Assembly (NCBI GenBank): GCA_019058425.1
Contig: JAHPYZ010000019.1
Location: 1-58,338 of the forward strand
Reading direction: 5' to 3'
DNA: 58,338 bases
Source of the DNA: Promethearchaeota archaeon
GTDB taxonomy: Archaea; Asgardarchaeota; Lokiarchaeia; Sigyniarchaeales; SOKP01
The position numbers were made by a program, and so were the translations under genes. A model generated the notes under the pieces. It had not been told where the DNA came from. It searched no databases and was given only the letters and a program-made list of their open reading frames with translations. Of the stretch, positions 9,001-17,293 are shown one piece after another; position 1 is the first letter of the stretch, and each line of letters opens with the position of its first letter.

Positions 9001-10093
9001 ATTCCGAAATATTACTGAACAATCATTTATGGGAATCCTTATAATTCAAGAAGGAAATTTAAAATATTTAAATAAAGCTATAGTTGAGATCTCAGGATAT
9101 TCTTCTGAAGAAATTTTAAAATGGTCAACAGAAAATATAACTAAAATGATACATCCCGAGGATTTAGATAATATTGTAAACCGGTTAGAAAGAAATATTG
9201 AAGGTACAATGAGTCCTTATTCAAGTAATGTATTTAGAATAGTAAATAAAAATGGAGAAGTAAAATGGTTAGAGGATTATACAACTAGAATACTTTATGA
9301 AGGGAAACCTGCAAATTTAATATCTATTGTTGACATTACAGAGAAAAGAAAGGCACAAGAACTTATTATTGAAGAGAATAGAAGACTTCTAGAACTTAGT
9401 GAATTAAGGAGAGATCTAATAACACGGGTTTCACATGAGATAAAGACTCCAATAACTGCAATATATGGTGCTATCCAAATGATATTAAAAATACATATTA
9501 AGGAATTGAATGATGAAGTTCTAAGATATGTTGAAATTGGCCACCGAGGATGTTTAAGATTAAAAGAACTGGTAGATAATCTATTAGATGTCTCAAGATT
9601 AGAAGAAAAAAAATTCCAACTCGAGTTACGAAAAGAAAACCTTGTGGAAATAATAATTGATTGTGCTAATGATATGAAGTATTTATCTTCTAACCGTCAA
9701 CTTATTATGGATTTAAATCTTCCACATGAGCTGTATATAAATATTGATAAACTTAGATTTAGACAAGTTCTCACAAATTTAATTTCTAATGCTATTAAAA
9801 ATACACCAAAAGAAGGTAAAATTGTAATAGATTTAACTGAAGAAGAGAAATATATTGATGTAAAAATAAAAGACTCTGGTGTTGGCTTTACTTCGAAAGA
9901 AAAAGAGATGATATTTGAAAAATTCGGTAAAATAGAAAGATACGGAATGGATTTAGATGTTGATATAGAAGGTTCAGGACTCGGATTATTTATTTCAAAA
10001 GAGATTGCAGAATTACATGGCGGTCAAATTTTAATGGAATCTGAGGGAAGAAATAAAGGTTCTAAATTTACAATTAGGCTTTTTAAGAAATAA
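6071..10093 (+). CDS. Multi-PAS/GAF sensor histidine kinase
   Basis: A 1341-residue cytoplasmic sensor kinase without membrane segments. The order of domains is roughly PAS (1-130), PAS (135-265), GAF (280-420), PAS (428-550), GAF (560-715), PAS (722-845), PAS (850-972), PAS (978-1100), HisKA (1110-1180) and HATPase (1225-1340). The phospho-acceptor His lies in RVSHEIKTP near 1122. The ATP-binding boxes are NLISNAIKN, DSGVGF and GSGLGLFISKEI. The last three PAS domains are close copies of one another, each starting ESEEKFR..TEQSFM and ending DI(T/S)(D/E)K, so they arose by tandem duplication. No receiver domain or response regulator gene is adjacent, so the output partner lies elsewhere. ATG 6071 is chosen; an in-frame TTG at 6059 would add four residues. 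Ligands are probably small molecules or redox cofactors. Confidence 0.93.
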   Translation: MLTIKEAYFNHLEEIFETPIDYIYLHDKKGNILDVNEVVVKNLGYSKKEIQKMKVSDCLLEEISSKVFDEIKQTMETGEVNSPKIFRVKKKNGNSIYLEANTISLKKNGKFYAILVIGHDITRYIAIERKLKESEEKYYHLFNKSPYNISLFDINGNLVETNGTIIRKLAEYANIDFKGQNFIEIASHFANSKEIIQLLVNRFKDIREGKILEPIEFSIHTITGRKIWLHWQSSTVEINKKLFVQVMIRDITERKETEQRLKENARMQNCLNKIITLGNESTSLQEFLSKSYDEVLEIVGFDRGGVFLYNANTQHNILVHHKNVHPDFIAAVKDVNISKGSPAEIFDKIKPLYFEDFSEFMKDSKQLGIYSAIVVPLRSKDQYVGSMNIGSAVCQSLPQKELEILLAIGKQMGIIIQKFESEKLLMESEEQYRRISENANDLISIINNKFEFEYVNEKIHKSLVGYTKEELIGMNGILLIHPDDKNIVLHAMKNIIESGDGLVIARIKHKNGGYIWTEIKGKKFTDKENERKILMITRDISDRKEIESKLKAHAQKLEFLNEIIIGGTKASDLNSLLTNVLKISLEMLDFDAGGVYLIKEEINKAELIYHKDLPLDFVDLNQYVPIDKNPYKIIFKDIEPLFIEDYREIDPDVNKKWGFSTVASIPLTSKTNVIGALNITSKRRYQFSEEEKEIFKSIGRQIGTTIEKIQAEIELKESEEKFRVITEQSFMSIMVIQDGVFKYFNERLPKRLGYSAEEIKNWGPYEFAKVIHPDDKHFVLDQARKKQSGEEDVINNYIYRSIRKDGTIGWVENFSKTINYGGRPADLVMSIDITDKIEAEEILKESEEKFRTLAEQSFMGIVIVQDGVIKYFNEQAAMINGLTTEEMQNLKPYEFQNHIYPKDREFVMEQVKKKQVGDADVVTNYKYRVVKKNGDIIWVENYSKTILYKGKPADFVMTIDISDKIKAEQKLKESEEKFRNITEQSFMGILIIQEGNLKYLNKAIVEISGYSSEEILKWSTENITKMIHPEDLDNIVNRLERNIEGTMSPYSSNVFRIVNKNGEVKWLEDYTTRILYEGKPANLISIVDITEKRKAQELIIEENRRLLELSELRRDLITRVSHEIKTPITAIYGAIQMILKIHIKELNDEVLRYVEIGHRGCLRLKELVDNLLDVSRLEEKKFQLELRKENLVEIIIDCANDMKYLSSNRQLIMDLNLPHELYINIDKLRFRQVLTNLISNAIKNTPKEGKIVIDLTEEEKYIDVKIKDSGVGFTSKEKEMIFEKFGKIERYGMDLDVDIEGSGLGLFISKEIAELHGGQILMESEGRNKGSKFTIRLFKK

Positions 10094-10285
10094 CTAACTT
10101 TATCATATTTTTTATATCTTTGCAAAAGAGTTTATGAGTGCTATATATAAAATCACAATATTTTGAATAATCGACTTAATCAAGCTATATAGATGTTTAA
10201 CTATATTTGCTTAAAAAGAAAAGAAATTTAGTTTATCCAACCTTTTCAAATAAAATAAATTTTTAAAACAAATCGGTAATATAAT

Positions 10286-11272
10286 TTGAAAGAAAAAGAA
10301 TTCATAGAATATCTTATAAAAAATAAAATACCTCAAGAACAATCTGATATTTTCATTTCTAGATTAAATGAATTTAGTAATTTTCTTGAAATAGGTAATA
10401 ATGATATTGATACAATTCCAAGTGGAGAAATTATTAAGTATGCAGATATTTTGGCTGAAAAAAAAAGTGATTATGTATTAGATTTCCTAAGGGCATTAAT
10501 CAATTACGCTAATTTTATAAAAAAATATGATTACATAGTAGAGATTATTGATATCTCAGAATCTTATAATGCAATGGATAATCTTTATCAAAGAGTTGCT
10601 GAAGAACATGGTGAACATATACGAGATGAAATTTTTAAAGATCTTAAAATCCCTCCATTAGGGACTCATCCTGAAAAAAAACCAGAATTTACTAAAATAG
10701 TTTTAGAAAGATTGAAAAACAAGATTGGAGAAGAAAAAACTATAGACCTATTAAAGCCATGCTTACACGGTCGACCTGGGGATCTTAAAAAAGATAGAGA
10801 AGATTTCTTAAGAATAAATGATATTGATGAATTTTTAAGAATAAAAAAACAAGAGTTAATTGAACGACTAAAAAAACACCAACAGGAGGGAACTCTGGAG
10901 TTTGCACAATATATAGATGATGAAGTAATGGAATTCATAATAAATACGCCCTCAATTAATCCTGGAATCAGAGAAGGGGATAGGATAATTGAAACTAAAA
11001 TGCCTTATCAAACAAAAAAACATTTGCAAGCAAAAGATAAGAGAATGAAAGGCTTTTATAGCTGTTATTGTCCTTGGGTACGAGGTGCAATTAAAAATGG
11101 TACTGAAAAAGAACTATTTTCTCACTTCTGCCACTGTAGTGCTGGGTACACTAAGAAATATTGGGATGTAATTTTTGATCAACCTGTGAAAGTGGAGCCA
11201 ATCGAAACTCCTCTTACAGGAGGATTACTCTGCATGTTTGCTGTTCAGATACCGGAAGAATTTCAAAAATAG
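10286..11272 (+). CDS. Conserved hypothetical protein with Cys-rich C-terminal domain
   Basis: A 328-residue soluble protein. The first 120 residues are helical. The last 90 contain a compact Cys/His set, CYCPWVRGA near 260 and FCHCSAGYTKKYWD near 280, then GGLLCMFAVQIP at the end. This C-terminal pattern resembles a family of uncharacterised archaeal and clostridial proteins (DUF6144-like) and is loosely like the Cys pattern of aminothiazoline-carboxylate hydrolase-like domains; I cannot decide between them. The Cys cluster could bind a metal. The start is a TTG with GGTAAT upstream, because no in-frame ATG exists before residue 95. The DUF2785-like gene follows after 45 bases on the same strand and may be cotranscribed. 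Confidence 0.55.
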   Translation: MKEKEFIEYLIKNKIPQEQSDIFISRLNEFSNFLEIGNNDIDTIPSGEIIKYADILAEKKSDYVLDFLRALINYANFIKKYDYIVEIIDISESYNAMDNLYQRVAEEHGEHIRDEIFKDLKIPPLGTHPEKKPEFTKIVLERLKNKIGEEKTIDLLKPCLHGRPGDLKKDREDFLRINDIDEFLRIKKQELIERLKKHQQEGTLEFAQYIDDEVMEFIINTPSINPGIREGDRIIETKMPYQTKKHLQAKDKRMKGFYSCYCPWVRGAIKNGTEKELFSHFCHCSAGYTKKYWDVIFDQPVKVEPIETPLTGGLLCMFAVQIPEEFQK

Positions 11273-11317
11273 ATTGAATTTTAATTTTTAATTTTAAATA
11301 AAATGAAGTAAAACATT

Positions 11318-12247
11318 ATGGATTTAACAATAGAGCAAATAAAATCAATTATGGAAAATGATTTTCAGATCCCTTCAGAATCTTCTCTCATGGAGATAAC
11401 CTCTGTATTGATTGAAAAATTAGGTAGTATCGATTCTGATATTCGAGAAGGTTGTTTGGAAATTTTGTATGCGTGGATAATGAATGGAGAATATGATAAT
11501 ACGACTCTTATTTCGCTAGGTGATCAATTTGTATCATTAATACATAGAGGATTAGATCAGGAAACGTCCGATCTCGTGTTTTTAAGGGCATTTGCGGCAT
11601 TAGAAGTAGCAGGAATCCTATTTTTTGATGAAAGGTGTGATAAAGGAGAAATTGAAGGAAGAAATGCGTTTTTAACAACAGAAATTGTAAAGGGATGGTT
11701 TAAAAAAGCACTAGAATATTATCAACAAGAAAGAGATTATAGATCTTATGTAATTGGGAAAGGTTGGGCACATTCAATTGCTCATGGTGCTGATTTATTT
11801 AGGGATTTTGCGAAACATCGATTAATTCAAAAAGAGGAAATTCTCCAAATAATCCAACTCTTTAAACAAAAATTAGCTACTCCTTCCCCCATAATATTCA
11901 ATGGCAAAGAAGAGTTAAGAATAGCCTCAGCAGTTTATACTGCCTTATTACGAAATAAACTTGATATTCACGAGATTAATAACTGGTTATCTTCAATAAT
12001 TAATCCTTTCCAAGAAAAAGACTTTTGGGAATTTGTAAAAGAACCGGAGAAATTGAATGGTTTTTTAAATGTAGAGCGATTTTTGAAAGATTTTTATTTG
12101 ATGATCAAATTTGGAATCTCCCGAAAAGGAGCAGGAGTACATCCATATTATGATGTTTCTCTCCCAAATCGAGATGAATTACTTAAATTATTAGAAAAAA
12201 GTATTCTAAAAGTAGATAATAATTCATTTTACTACAAACCTGATTAG
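11318..12247 (+). CDS. DUF2785-like all-helical protein
   Basis: A 309-residue soluble, all-helical protein. The central GKGWAHSIAHGADLFRDFAK stretch (near 145-165) is the hallmark of DUF2785, a family of unknown function found mostly in Firmicutes. The His residues of AHSIAHGADL are invariant in that family and could form a metal or catalytic site. The ATG at 11318 has no clear ribosome site. The gene lies 45 bases after the Cys-rich hypothetical gene and is followed by a T-rich terminator. No mechanism can be assigned; the family call rests on one motif and the overall length. Confidence 0.6.
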   Translation: MDLTIEQIKSIMENDFQIPSESSLMEITSVLIEKLGSIDSDIREGCLEILYAWIMNGEYDNTTLISLGDQFVSLIHRGLDQETSDLVFLRAFAALEVAGILFFDERCDKGEIEGRNAFLTTEIVKGWFKKALEYYQQERDYRSYVIGKGWAHSIAHGADLFRDFAKHRLIQKEEILQIIQLFKQKLATPSPIIFNGKEELRIASAVYTALLRNKLDIHEINNWLSSIINPFQEKDFWEFVKEPEKLNGFLNVERFLKDFYLMIKFGISRKGAGVHPYYDVSLPNRDELLKLLEKSILKVDNNSFYYKPD

Positions 12248-12251
12248 TAAA

Positions 12252-12272
12252 TACCTTTTTTTGTTTTTTTTA
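12252..12272 (+). terminator. T-rich terminator after the DUF2785-like gene
   Basis: Two T runs (7 and 8 T, split by one G) start a few bases after the TAG stop, a typical archaeal intrinsic terminator. Confidence 0.5.
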
Positions 12273-12326
12273 TTAATGATTATCAAGAATTCTATTATTA
12301 CCATATTTATCATTTTAAATCCATGG

Positions 12327-12606
12327 GATTAGATTGCGAATTGATATTATTCAACTTTTAGAATCATAATCCTTTTAGTAAAAATTTTCTAAATCAATTA
12401 TACAAGAATTTTTATATTTTTAACAAATTTGATTCAGATGTTTTAAGTTTAAATATTTAAACGATCAATTTAACTCAGAAATCCACTCCACATAGATTTT
12501 TGATGAAGCTGATGTAGTTAATAAATAATTTTCCGTTGGAATGAGTTATGATAATCAAAATAATGAAATTAATAGTTCAGACTTAAACAAAAGCGAAATG
12601 ATAATG
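12327..12606 (+). pseudogene. Decayed partial copy of the acetyltransferase gene at 14550
   Basis: This otherwise empty stretch aligns on the same strand with 15059-15320 inside the intact GNAT gene (about codons 170-257). Shared blocks include AATTTGATTC, TTTTTGATGAA and GGAATGAGTTATGATAATCA. The copy has scattered substitutions, one insertion of about 20 bases near 12370, several one-base indels and in-frame stops, so it no longer codes. It is the remnant of a duplication of that gene, whose intact copy lies 2.5 kb downstream. The remaining bases of the 12248-12649 gap show nothing else of note. Confidence 0.75.
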
Positions 12607-12649
12607 ATGATGTGTAAAATAGTATGTATAAAATTGTAAAAGATATTTC

Positions 12650-13369
12650 CTATTCAGAAGAAATCTCAAGATGATCTAAAATCTGGATTTGGTCTTTGAA
12701 TAGCTGCATTGCTTCGGGATTTTGAGATTTCTTATAATATATTCCGTGGGTCTTAGAAAACTTAAAAGAAATACCTTGTATTGCCGTAATTAAGACCCAG
12801 AATACTATAAGAGCTCCCACTATCCATTCTAACATATTATATCTTGTGATGAGAAATATTGTTAATAAAACACCAATAAAAATACCAAAGAACACTAGAT
12901 ATTTTTTGAATATTGGTCCTTGAGATTTAATAGGTTTAGAACTTCGGTGCATCATTATACTGTAAAATACAATAAGAATTGAAGATCCTAAAAAACCACC
13001 AATTGATACAAATGCATGAAAAGCTTGAAAAACCGCTATATTTCTTGGGTCTGGAGGTACTCCAACTCCAGCAACACATGCATTAGTAAAAATAGCTACA
13101 GCCGTGGTGATTCCTCTAACATTATCTTTTACATTTAATAATACTTTTTCCAAATAAACATAAAAAGGGATTAATAAGATACCACCTACCATTAATCCAA
13201 TACCAAATAACAAATTTACAGCGCTATATCCTAAGGAACTAATAGGATGACTAAAAGGGGTAAATCCTGGTGTAAGAAATGCTGTTAATAGGAGAAAAAT
13301 TATAATAAATAATGAGCCACAAAATCCCAGTACTACTCCAATTCTTATATTTTTTACAAGTAATGAAAT
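12650..13369 (-). CDS. DUF998-like multi-pass membrane protein with unusual start
   Basis: A membrane protein of about 239 residues with six or seven membrane spans. The N-terminal part reads GFCGSLFII, then TPGFTPFSHPISSLGYSAVN and LLFGIGLMVGG, the recognisable signature of DUF998 membrane proteins. The family domain begins well upstream of the first usable TTG (13213). The frame is open back to a stop at 13373-13375, yet contains no ATG or GTG there. The position given uses ATT at 13367-13369, which has the ribosome site GTGAT exactly five bases upstream. Either ATT initiates, or the start codon was lost by mutation or sequencing error. If only the TTG were used, the first span and the family signature would be missing. 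Substrate or role unknown. Confidence 0.55.
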   Translation of the reverse strand: MSLLVKNIRIGVVLGFCGSLFIIIFLLLTAFLTPGFTPFSHPISSLGYSAVNLLFGIGLMVGGILLIPFYVYLEKVLLNVKDNVRGITTAVAIFTNACVAGVGVPPDPRNIAVFQAFHAFVSIGGFLGSSILIVFYSIMMHRSSKPIKSQGPIFKKYLVFFGIFIGVLLTIFLITRYNMLEWIVGALIVFWVLITAIQGISFKFSKTHGIYYKKSQNPEAMQLFKDQIQILDHLEISSE

Positions 13370-13501
13370 AAGTTATCACGATAGTTAGTTATATATTAAA
13401 ATACATTTGAGATTAATAAAATGATCATTTATTTAATAAAATCAGATAAAAAATCTATTAAAGATTAAGAGATCTTACATTTTTGTCTGGTTTTAATCCT
13501 A

Positions 13502-14440
13502 TTATTTAATCTTCACGAAATTTTTTGCAATACTCTCTATATGAGTATTGTTCGTGCCACAACATCCTCCAAGTACTTTAAAATTAGATTTTAAATACAA
13601 GTCTATCATTTTCTTTCCCCAGGATTTTGGACTTTCAGATTCTGTTTTATCTAACAAAACTAATTCTTCAGGACTCTTAGCAGAACCATTTGCTTGTAAA
13701 CCAATAAGTCGAGTTCCTACTAGATCCGTATGATTTAGTGTATTATTAATCACCATCATACAATGAGTTGGATGGATGCAATTTAGCATAAAATATAATG
13801 GTTTTGGAGAAATGGATTTATCAATGGTAGAAATTGCTTCTTTAAGTAATGTTCCATCTAATAATGTCCCATTTGGGCGAATTATAAAGCTTAAGACATA
13901 ATTAATTTTTGACTCTGCCATTATTTTAGCCATACCTAATGCTTCTGAAAACGCAGGTAACGTAGTACCTAATAAAAAATCCACCCCTGCTTCAGTTAAT
14001 ACTTTCACTTGGAATTTGTGAAAATTATATGCCTCTTCACTTGATATTGCCTCTTCAGGATTATATGCATTGCCTTTACAACCCATAGTACCTCCTATTA
14101 GTATTTTATTTGCAAAGTTTCCGTAATTATTTCGAATTTCATTTAAAAAATTAAAGCAATCAGAATTAACATTTTTATCTTGAAGTCTAGCTAATTTCAG
14201 ACATTTTTGATTTGCTCTCCATGTAGGGGTTAGGATAAGAATTGGTAAATTGTACTCATTTGCTACAGAAATATATTGATTATATACTTCTTCAAGTATC
14301 TTTTTTCCTTTTTTATCATATATCATACTCGCATTTGCAATGTTTTGATCCAAATCATATTTGAATTCTCTTTTTACTCTTTCTATAACGGCTCCTTCGG
14401 TAAGAATTAACTCATTTTCAGAAATAAATTTTCTAGACAT
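13502..14440 (-). CDS. Homocysteine S-methyltransferase family protein
   Basis: A 312-residue TIM-barrel protein of the homocysteine/betaine S-methyltransferase family, which moves methyl groups from a donor such as S-methylmethionine or betaine to homocysteine. N-terminal ILTEGAVIERV replaces the usual 'DGa.gt.L' opening. GGTMGCKGNAY (near 113), EAGVDFLLGTT (near 152), FMLNCIHP (near 218) and GGCCGTNNTHI (near 293) are all in place. The Cys of NCIHP and the paired Cys of GGCCG are the three zinc ligands of the family, so the active site looks complete. It is a single gene on the minus strand, divergent from the GNAT at 14550 with a 110-base AT-rich gap. The methyl donor cannot be told from sequence. 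Confidence 0.88.
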   Translation of the reverse strand: MSRKFISENELILTEGAVIERVKREFKYDLDQNIANASMIYDKKGKKILEEVYNQYISVANEYNLPILILTPTWRANQKCLKLARLQDKNVNSDCFNFLNEIRNNYGNFANKILIGGTMGCKGNAYNPEEAISSEEAYNFHKFQVKVLTEAGVDFLLGTTLPAFSEALGMAKIMAESKINYVLSFIIRPNGTLLDGTLLKEAISTIDKSISPKPLYFMLNCIHPTHCMMVINNTLNHTDLVGTRLIGLQANGSAKSPEELVLLDKTESESPKSWGKKMIDLYLKSNFKVLGGCCGTNNTHIESIAKNFVKIK

Positions 14441-14549
14441 AATATTTTACACGTTGTACACTAAGAATTAATTTTATAAAAATTTAGTGTGAAATTTTAT
14501 CTAACCAGAATGTAAAAAAATTGAAATAAAGCTATTTATTCTTAGAGTT

Positions 14550-15821
14550 ATGGAATATGGAAGAGGGTATAGTGAAAAAATCGACGATCATTTCAGTATT
14601 CATATTGCTACCGAAAACGAAGAGGAATTAAAAGCTATCGTTAATTTAAATTTGAAAGTTCATCAAAAGGAGGTATTAGAGACTTATATTCCTCATATAT
14701 TTTTAGTATTTCCGCGAAGAAGTGAAATGTTATGCTTATATATTAAAGATGATATTGAAAACAAAATAGTATCATCTATATGCTTAATTCCATCAGAATG
14801 GCAAATTGAAAATATTACATTACCTGTATGTGAAATGGAGTTTGTTGGAACTCTTGAAGAATATAGAGGAAAAGGATTTATTAAAATTTTAAACAAGCTA
14901 TATGAAGATGTAATAGCCCAAAATGACTATATTCTATCATTCATTAAAGGAATACCTCATTTTTACCGTAGTTTAGGATATGAATATATTTCATCTCTAG
15001 ATGAGAGAATTACGATTCCAACATCTAATATCCCTAATGAGAAATCTAAAGACTTAAATATTAGATTAGCTAATCTTGATGATATTCCATTTATTGAATC
15101 AAAATATACTCAATTCCACGATAATTTTTATATCTTTACTAAATTTGATTCTGAATGTTTTAAATTTATGTATTTAAATAATCAGTTTAATTCAGAAGTA
15201 CGTTCTACATATATTTTTGATGAATCTGGGATAGCTAAGAATTACTTCTCCTTTGGAATGAGTTATGATAATCAGAATTATGAAATTATTTGTCCAGACC
15301 TAACTAGAAATGAAATGATAGCCTTGCTTCAATTCATTAAAACTATGGGAAACTATACTGATGATGATATCATCACTTTAAGTATTAGTGAACATTCGTC
15401 TTTATATAGTTTTATCAAAACTTTAGGAGGAAAACCTATTTCGACTTATGGATGGCAAGTAAAAATTCCAAATTTGAAAAAATTTTTTAATTTAATAAAG
15501 GAAATAATTGAAAAGAGAGTAAAATATTCTGAATTTAAAGGACTAACTAAAACTATAAGAATTAGCAATTATCATGAAACGATTCTACTAGACTTTATCA
15601 AGGGAAAAATCGAGAAAATTGAAACTGTAAAAGAGCATCCAAACCCTGAAATAACTGATCTCATGATTCCAGAAGCAGTTTTATTTAAACTAATATTGGG
15701 AGACAGAACTATCGATGAAATAAATTACATCGTTAAGGATGCTATAGTGAATATAGCGTCTAAATTGCTTATTGAAGTTTTATTTCCCAAGAAAGTAAGT
15801 CTTCTTAGTTCATACCTATAA
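14550..15821 (+). CDS. Eis-like GNAT acetyltransferase, two GNAT modules
   Basis: A 423-residue protein. The first GNAT module (about 15-150) has VCEMEFVGTLEEYRGKGF, with the R/Q-x-x-G-x-G/A acetyl-CoA loop in YRGKGF, followed by FYRSLGYEY. A second, degenerate GNAT-like half follows (about 165-300). The C-terminal 90 residues (GLTKTIRISNYHETILLDF onward) look like the sterol-carrier-like domain of Eis-type enzymes. This three-part layout is typical of Eis-like N-acetyltransferases that modify amines or protein lysines. The substrate is unknown. A broken copy of codons 170-257 lies at 12327-12606. ATG 14550 is the only sensible start. Confidence 0.82.
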   Translation: MEYGRGYSEKIDDHFSIHIATENEEELKAIVNLNLKVHQKEVLETYIPHIFLVFPRRSEMLCLYIKDDIENKIVSSICLIPSEWQIENITLPVCEMEFVGTLEEYRGKGFIKILNKLYEDVIAQNDYILSFIKGIPHFYRSLGYEYISSLDERITIPTSNIPNEKSKDLNIRLANLDDIPFIESKYTQFHDNFYIFTKFDSECFKFMYLNNQFNSEVRSTYIFDESGIAKNYFSFGMSYDNQNYEIICPDLTRNEMIALLQFIKTMGNYTDDDIITLSISEHSSLYSFIKTLGGKPISTYGWQVKIPNLKKFFNLIKEIIEKRVKYSEFKGLTKTIRISNYHETILLDFIKGKIEKIETVKEHPNPEITDLMIPEAVLFKLILGDRTIDEINYIVKDAIVNIASKLLIEVLFPKKVSLLSSYL

Positions 15822-15975
15822 AAGAAAAAGAAAAAAAATAGAACATTCTATTTTAACTTCTTGGTAGATTTTTTATCTGACTGACTGCAAAAAAAATTAA
15901 AATAAAGAAATTCTCTAAGTAAGATATTTATTATTTTAATAAAATTATAAAATAAAGAATTTAAAATAATTAGTT

Positions 15976-17115
15976 TTATGTTTTTTCTAATTCCATCTGA
16001 GAAATTGCTTTTCCAGATCGAAATGGAATATCTTCGAGAGACATCCCTGCTTCATAGTCAAATTTTTCCTTAAAAACTTCATTCAAAGATTGAAAATAGA
16101 GCGAAAGGGGTAAGTTTTGGGGGCAATTATTATCGCAGTTCCCACACTCAACACAACGATCAGCATCGTGAGCTACTCTCGTCAATTGATATGTTGCTTT
16201 ATCAATAGTTTTATCTTTTCGCTTTTTCATTAATATGCAATCCACGCAATAACAAACAGGACATCCACGAATACAAGTGTTGCACATTGTACATTTAAGA
16301 AGTTCTGCAATTTTTTCATCTTGTGAAAGTTTATCCCATTCTTCCAAGTCTTTTGCTCGCTTTTCTTTTGCTTTTTCGAGTATTTCATTATATTTATCTA
16401 AATGAGCTCTTTTCTCTTTATCGGGGAGTGATTTTTTACTAATTCCTGATTTATCTAAAATTTCACTCCCTTTATCTGAATAAACTTTTAGGATTATCTC
16501 ATCTGAATCAACTGGAATTCCAAGATCACTCACAGTTAAATCAGCGACTACAGGAATTTTACGATAGCATCTTAGACAATTTTCTGCTACTGTTAGATTA
16601 AGTTCTTTTAAGCTTCCATCTTCCAGTTTTACAATAAGACCGTTGTCTCCTACTTTTTCTTTCACAATTTTAGTTGGATCAACATCCTTGATCGCTCTCA
16701 TTTCTCGTCCTGCTTTTGGAAGCATCCCCCGATCTTCAATACCTATTACAAAGAGATTATTTAGGTTTACTTGTCGAATCTTTGCTAGTTCTATTAAGGC
16801 TCTTGTATCGCACGGACGAGCAACTAATCCTACTTTTTCATTCATAGCACCTGCAACTGATTTGTGCAGATATTTTGAAGCAGAGTCTGTTCTTGCGTAT
16901 CCAAATGCAATTAGAGGAGTTAAAGGAAAATCTTTAACATCTTCCTCTTTTTCTGCTAATTTAGGTTGAACAGTAAATCGGTCTATAGCACCAGATTTTT
17001 TATCCACCCTAAGTTCAGCACCTATGAATTTATCTACAGCTTTTTCCTTTAATAAAGTCGTTAAGATTTTAGGAAAATCTTCAATCTTTATTAAGTATTC
17101 TGCCATGACTTCCAT
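15976..17115 (-). CDS. FrhB/FdhB-like iron-sulfur flavoprotein subunit
   Basis: A 379-residue subunit related to the beta subunits of F420-reducing hydrogenase and formate dehydrogenase, which pass electrons between F420 or another donor and an Hdr complex through FAD and Fe-S clusters. The central VGLVARPCDTRALIELAKI (near 95-113) is the FrhB signature. A Cys pair in ENCLRCYR (near 180) follows. The C-terminal part carries two ferredoxin-type motifs, CTMCNTCIRGCPVC (near 277) and CVECGNCDNNCP (near 322). It is the last gene of the hdrA-mvhD-fdhB cluster, 180 bases after mvhD, with the proposed SECIS hairpin in the gap. A second ATG at 17106 gives MAEYLIKIEDF and is an equally good start. The electron donor (F420H2, formate or NAD(P)H) is undecided. 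Confidence 0.82.
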   Translation of the reverse strand: MEVMAEYLIKIEDFPKILTTLLKEKAVDKFIGAELRVDKKSGAIDRFTVQPKLAEKEEDVKDFPLTPLIAFGYARTDSASKYLHKSVAGAMNEKVGLVARPCDTRALIELAKIRQVNLNNLFVIGIEDRGMLPKAGREMRAIKDVDPTKIVKEKVGDNGLIVKLEDGSLKELNLTVAENCLRCYRKIPVVADLTVSDLGIPVDSDEIILKVYSDKGSEILDKSGISKKSLPDKEKRAHLDKYNEILEKAKEKRAKDLEEWDKLSQDEKIAELLKCTMCNTCIRGCPVCYCVDCILMKKRKDKTIDKATYQLTRVAHDADRCVECGNCDNNCPQNLPLSLYFQSLNEVFKEKFDYEAGMSLEDIPFRSGKAISQMELEKT

Positions 17116-17213
17116 GAAATTCCAACTCTAACTATATACTATACTATTTTTTAAATTTCCCAAATTTATGAATCAAATTTTTAATACTTTTTTTTAATTA
17201 TATAAAACTTTTT

Positions 17214-17288
17214 ATGTGTTATATGGTGCACCCATTTCTTCAACTGAGTTCTCATTTTTTTTAACTCAGTTTCATTAGTAAACACATT
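17214..17288 (-). promoter_or_regulatory. Eukaryotic-type SECIS element in the mvhD 3' region
   Basis: Read on the minus strand just after the mvhD stop. A lower helix pairs ATGTGTT (17287-17281) with AACACAT (17220-17214). Then comes the core ATGA (17275-17272), next a perfect nine-pair helix AACTGAGTT / AACTCAGTT (17271-17263 with 17250-17242), closed by an A-rich loop (17262-17251). The 3' side continues directly with GA (17241-17240). ATGA opposite GA at the base of an apical helix with unpaired A's in the loop is the eukaryotic SECIS layout, and Lokiarchaeota are known to have eukaryote-like SECIS. The lower 3' side is long and holds a small ATGG/CCAT hairpin. No folding program was run. 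Confidence 0.75.
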
Positions 17289-17293
17289 ATTTT

